Source: Acidobacteriota bacterium
Lineage (GTDB): Bacteria; Acidobacteriota; Vicinamibacteria; Vicinamibacterales; JAFNAJ01
Assembly (NCBI GenBank): GCA_017860085.1
Contig: JAFNAJ010000078.1
Coordinates: 1-9,057 of the forward strand
Direction: 5' to 3'
Length of the DNA: 9,057 bases
Shown here one piece after another: positions 6,408 through 9,057 of this stretch. Made by a program: the position numbers and the translations under genes. The first letter of the stretch is position 1. Each line of letters starts with the position of its first letter. The notes beneath the pieces are model-generated. The model saw nothing but the letters and a program-made list of their open reading frames with translations, was not told where the DNA came from and did not search any database.

Positions 6408-7652
6408 TCACCCCACGCCGGGACGCGGCCCGTGGCGGGCGATGGTCTCCTCGTAGAACGCGAGCGTCTGCCGCGCGATGCTCGTCCAGCTGAACTCGCG
6501 CTCGACCCTCGCGCGTGCCTGTCGAGCCATCTTCGCCCTCACGCTGGCGTTGTCGAGCAGGGTGTTGACGGCAGCGGCCAGGTCCCGAGAGAACTGCTCC
6601 GGGTGTCGCGGCTCCACTTCGTCGGCACTGGCGGTCTCCGGCGCGACGAGCAGCCCGGTCTCGCCGTGATCGACCACCTCGGGGATTCCACCGACCGCCG
6701 AGGCGACGACCGGCGTCTCGCAGGCCATGGCCTCGAGGTTGATGATGCCGAAGGGTTCGTAGACCGACGGGCACACGAAGATCGCCGCGTGGGTGTAGAG
6801 GGCGATCACCTTCTCTTTCGGGAGCATCTCCGGGATCCAGATGATCGTGTTCGACGTGCGGGTGCGCGCGCGTTCGACGGCCTCCGTCATCTCGCGGCCG
6901 ATCTCTGGCGTGTCTGGCGCACCGGCACACAGCACGACTTGCACGCCGTTGTGCAGGTACTCGAGGGCGTTGACGAGGTGGATGATGCCCTTCTGGCGCG
7001 TGATGCGCCCCACGAACAGGACGAACGGAACGTCGGACCGGATGCCGAACTCGGCCAGGGCGGCCGGGTTGGGGGTCGGCCGGTACTGATCGAGGTCGAT
7101 GCCATTGTGGATGACGCGCACGCGGTCGGGTGCGACCCCGTAGAGCAGCTGCACGTCGCGCTTCATCGACCCGGACACCGCCACCACCCCGTCGGCGTTC
7201 TGGTAGGCCGTCCGCTCGACGAAGGTCGACGCGTGATACGCCGTACCCAACTGCTCGGCCTTCCACGGACGGTGCGGCTCGAGCGAGTGCGTCGTCAGCA
7301 CCAGCGGCACCTGTTGGAGGTACTTGACCAGGCATCCGGCCAGGTGGCTGTACCAGGTGTGGCAGTGGACGATGTCGACGTCGGCGAGCGAACCGCTCAT
7401 GACGAGGTCGCGAAGCAGCGTGGCGAACAGGCGACCGTGCCGCGGGTCCTGGCCCGGGATATCGACCGGGGGCTGCACACCATCCACGTGGAGCGAAGGC
7501 TGCCGGATGGCCTGGTCGCCGAAACACAGCACGCGCACGAGGTGGCGCCCGTCGTCGAGCGAGGCCAGCTCGCGGGTGAGGTACTCGACGTGCACGCCAG
7601 CACCGCCGTACACGTAGGGGGGATACTCGTTGGTGAGAATGCCAATGCGCAT
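6408..7652 (-). CDS. glgA: GT4 glycogen synthase / alpha-maltose-1-phosphate synthase (Corynebacterium-type GlgA/GlgM)
   Basis: This 414-aa GT-B glycosyltransferase opens with MRIGILTNEYPPYVYGGAGV, the N-terminal donor-side glycine loop typical of the actinobacterial GlgA (GlgM) family. Other landmarks are HCHTWYSHLAG (96-106), TTHSLEPHRPWK (120-131), VSGSMKRDV (159-167), the phosphate-binding R216 and K221 in VGRITRQKG, and the E-X7-E pair E299/E307 in YEPFGIINLEAM. These enzymes use ADP-glucose to extend glycogen, or to make maltose-1-phosphate for GlgE-type alpha-glucan synthesis. The start is ATG at 7652 because the Rossmann fold begins at this Met; an ATG at 7697 would add 15 residues without family support. 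The Shine-Dalgarno is weak. It lies 68 bases after tctB and 125 bases before phoH. No other glycogen gene is in the window, so the exact product (glycogen or maltose-1-phosphate) is open. Confidence 0.9.
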   Translation of the reverse strand: MRIGILTNEYPPYVYGGAGVHVEYLTRELASLDDGRHLVRVLCFGDQAIRQPSLHVDGVQPPVDIPGQDPRHGRLFATLLRDLVMSGSLADVDIVHCHTWYSHLAGCLVKYLQQVPLVLTTHSLEPHRPWKAEQLGTAYHASTFVERTAYQNADGVVAVSGSMKRDVQLLYGVAPDRVRVIHNGIDLDQYRPTPNPAALAEFGIRSDVPFVLFVGRITRQKGIIHLVNALEYLHNGVQVVLCAGAPDTPEIGREMTEAVERARTRTSNTIIWIPEMLPKEKVIALYTHAAIFVCPSVYEPFGIINLEAMACETPVVASAVGGIPEVVDHGETGLLVAPETASADEVEPRHPEQFSRDLAAAVNTLLDNASVRAKMARQARARVEREFSWTSIARQTLAFYEETIARHGPRPGVG

Positions 7653-7720
7653 GGCGGGTCGGACCTTGGGGGGCCCTGCGCACAGAAAGTACCACACGGC
7701 GGCGTCACGCGCGCGGGGGG

Positions 7721-8182
7721 CTAGGTGCGAATCCCGAGCAGCGCCCCGACCAGTGCCCCGACGGCTCCAAGCGAGACCGGGGCGCCGATGGCGTGCGTCA
7801 GCACCAGCCAGAACACCAACGCGGTGGTGGCGCCGCCGCCAATGGTGACGAGCCAGCCTTCTGCGGCCTTCCGACGCAGGTAGACGGAGACGAACAGCGC
7901 CGGCCCCAACAACATCCCGAAGAGCAGGATCAACGCGCCCAGCGCAAGCAGCCAGCCGACGGCCGCCGCTTCGAGGGGGGCGTCGGTCGGAATGGGCGCC
8001 GTTGCCTGCCTCCCCTCTCGCACATCACGCACGATCTGAACCAGCAGCAGGCCTGAGAGCGAGCCCGCAACGCTCAAGGGGACGACGCGCGAGCTCTCGT
8101 CGAAACCGAGGGTCAGGACGAGGAACACGGCGCTCAGCGCCAGGAGCACCGACGTGAAGGCGACGTTGCCGCTCCGTCGCAT
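7721..8182 (-). CDS. tctB: Tripartite tricarboxylate transporter small subunit, TctB family
   Basis: This 153-aa hydrophobic protein has likely membrane segments at about 7-27, 34-51, 75-100, 112-130 and 135-150. A short polar loop sits between the second and third (RDVREGRQATAPIPTDAP). Length and layout fit TctB, the small membrane subunit that works with TctA and a periplasmic TctC solute-binding protein to import carboxylates using an ion gradient. Sequence motifs in this family are weak, so the call depends heavily on the neighbour. The ATG at 8182 shares one base with the tctA stop (TGATG), implying translational coupling. GGAGG lies 11 bases upstream, slightly far. An extended reading upstream would overlap tctA and is not supported. 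The substrate is unknown. Confidence 0.82.
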   Translation of the reverse strand: MRRSGNVAFTSVLLALSAVFLVLTLGFDESSRVVPLSVAGSLSGLLLVQIVRDVREGRQATAPIPTDAPLEAAAVGWLLALGALILLFGMLLGPALFVSVYLRRKAAEGWLVTIGGGATTALVFWLVLTHAIGAPVSLGAVGALVGALLGIRT

Positions 8183-9057
8183 CAGCCCACTCTCCTCCGC
8201 ATCCGTGGCAGGAGTACGGCCAGAACGATCAGCCCGGCGATCAGCACGACCGAGGGGCGCGACCAGAAGTGGATACGTCCCAGCCCGTGCAGCGTCATCG
8301 TCAGTTGAAGGTTCTGCTCGAACAAGGGCCCCAGCACGAAGGCGATGACGAAGGCGATCCGCGGCCAACCGAACGTGCTCAGCAGCCAGCCGACCACGCC
8401 GAAGCCCAGGGCGACCATGACGTCGGCCGCACGGCCCAGGTGGGCGAACGCGCCCAGCGTGGCCAGCGCGAGAATGGCGGGCGCCAGGCGCGAGATCCGC
8501 ACGATCGTGAGGCGGGAGAACGGGCGCACGAGCGCGAGGCCGAGGATCGACGTCAGCCAGTTCGACAGGAACAGCGACCAGATCAGGGCGAAGGCGAGCG
8601 GCAGTTGCTCGGTCATCAGCTCCGCCCCTGGCCGGATTCCATGAAGGGCCAGCACAGAGAGCAGCATGGCAGTCCCCCCGTTCGCGGGGATGCCGAGCGC
8701 CAGCGTCGGAAGCAGGGAGCCCCCATCCTTTGCGTCGTGGGCGGCTTCCGGCGCGATGACCCCGCGTATGTCGCCCTGGCCGAAACGTCCATCCGTCCCC
8801 ACCGTCCGCGCCGCCGCCCCATACGCCACAAAGGCCGCGACTGTGCCTCCGAGTCCCGGCACCATCCCAATGACGGTACCGATGATGGAACTGCGGAAGA
8901 AGATGCCGGGATGACGGAACACGGAAAGAATGCCGTCGCGTGTGCTGCCCGTCAGTTCCTCAGGCCGGACTCGTCCCGACACCGTGGCGCTCGCACTCGC
9001 CATGAGCGCGATGACCTCGGCCACGGCGAACAATCCGAGGAACACCGGCACCAAACC
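8182..9057 (-). CDS. tctA: Tripartite tricarboxylate transporter large subunit, TctA family (N-terminus outside window)
   Basis: The frame is open to the right edge, and the 291 codons present are the C-terminal part of a protein that is usually about 500 aa. TctA is the large membrane subunit that forms the transport path. In order from the window edge the visible landmarks are LVPVFLGLFAVAEVI (2-16), the glycine-rich VPGLGGTVAAFVAYG (66-80), the signature GVIAPEAAHDAKDGGSLLP (99-117), LGIPANGGTAMLL (121-133) and LGPLFEQNLQLTM (242-254). The family usually shows PGAGAT-like and GIPGS-like versions of the glycine motifs, so this is a somewhat divergent member. About six membrane helices are present. 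It is followed directly by tctB with a one-base overlap. No TctC binding protein is seen, so it must lie beyond the right edge or elsewhere. The substrate cannot be inferred. Confidence 0.92.
   Translation of the reverse strand, partial: GLVPVFLGLFAVAEVIALMASASATVSGRVRPEELTGSTRDGILSVFRHPGIFFRSSIIGTVIGMVPGLGGTVAAFVAYGAAARTVGTDGRFGQGDIRGVIAPEAAHDAKDGGSLLPTLALGIPANGGTAMLLSVLALHGIRPGAELMTEQLPLAFALIWSLFLSNWLTSILGLALVRPFSRLTIVRISRLAPAILALATLGAFAHLGRAADVMVALGFGVVGWLLSTFGWPRIAFVIAFVLGPLFEQNLQLTMTLHGLGRIHFWSRPSVVLIAGLIVLAVLLPRMRRRVG

Noticed and set aside
7653..7720. Possible -10 box TACTTT for glgA on the minus strand
   Set aside because: No -35 element lies at an acceptable distance and the match is weak, so glgA may instead be read through from tctB.
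6216..7724. A 502-codon plus-strand open frame opposite glgA
   Set aside because: It is an antisense shadow; the minus strand encodes a complete glycosyltransferase with all family motifs.

Overview
This 9,057-base window is uniformly GC-rich and tightly packed with chromosomal genes. I see no rRNA, tRNA, insertion sequence, integrase or CRISPR array. The gene mix is a Corynebacterium-type GT4 glycogen synthase, a PIN-PhoH ATPase, a tripartite tricarboxylate transporter and a hydroxyproline-type glycyl radical enzyme. Together with the high GC, this suggests a free-living bacterium able to grow without oxygen at least part of the time. An acidobacterium of the Vicinamibacteria type is my best guess, at low confidence, because no phylogenetic marker is present.

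Layout. (1) Positions 2-1099, plus strand: a single-pass membrane protein. It has an N-terminal coiled coil, a long disordered linker and a C-terminal domain like that of RodZ (DUF4115). It converges on the next block across a hairpin at 1155-1180. (2) Positions 4469-1216, minus strand: a two-gene operon encoding a glycyl radical enzyme and its radical-SAM activase, joined by a GTGA overlap. Every active-site residue I can recall for trans-4-hydroxy-L-proline dehydratase (HypD) is present at a constant offset. (3) Positions 4470-4604: a divergent intergenic region with three inverted-repeat arms and a hairpin in the hypD leader. (4) Positions 4605-4829, plus strand: a small 2TM-type membrane protein. 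(5) Positions 6282-4861, minus strand: a PIN-PhoH (PhoH2/YlaK-like) protein with altered Walker B and arginine motifs. Its ribosome binding site is buried in a 10-bp hairpin. (6) Positions 7652-6408, minus strand: glycogen synthase/maltose-1-phosphate synthase. (7) Positions 9057-7721, minus strand: the end of tctA followed by tctB, overlapping by one base.

How the genes relate. Only hypD-hypE and tctA-tctB are functional pairs. HypD with its activase would dehydrate trans-4-hydroxyproline (from collagen or plant cell-wall glycoproteins) to 1-pyrroline-5-carboxylate. The reductase that makes proline from it is not in the window. The remaining genes look like ordinary neighbours without a shared pathway. 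I found no clearly new multi-gene system. The best leads are the hypD operon and its control region, the SD-sequestering hairpin before phoH, the unusual PhoH motifs, and the RodZ-like domain in a protein lacking the RodZ DNA-binding head.
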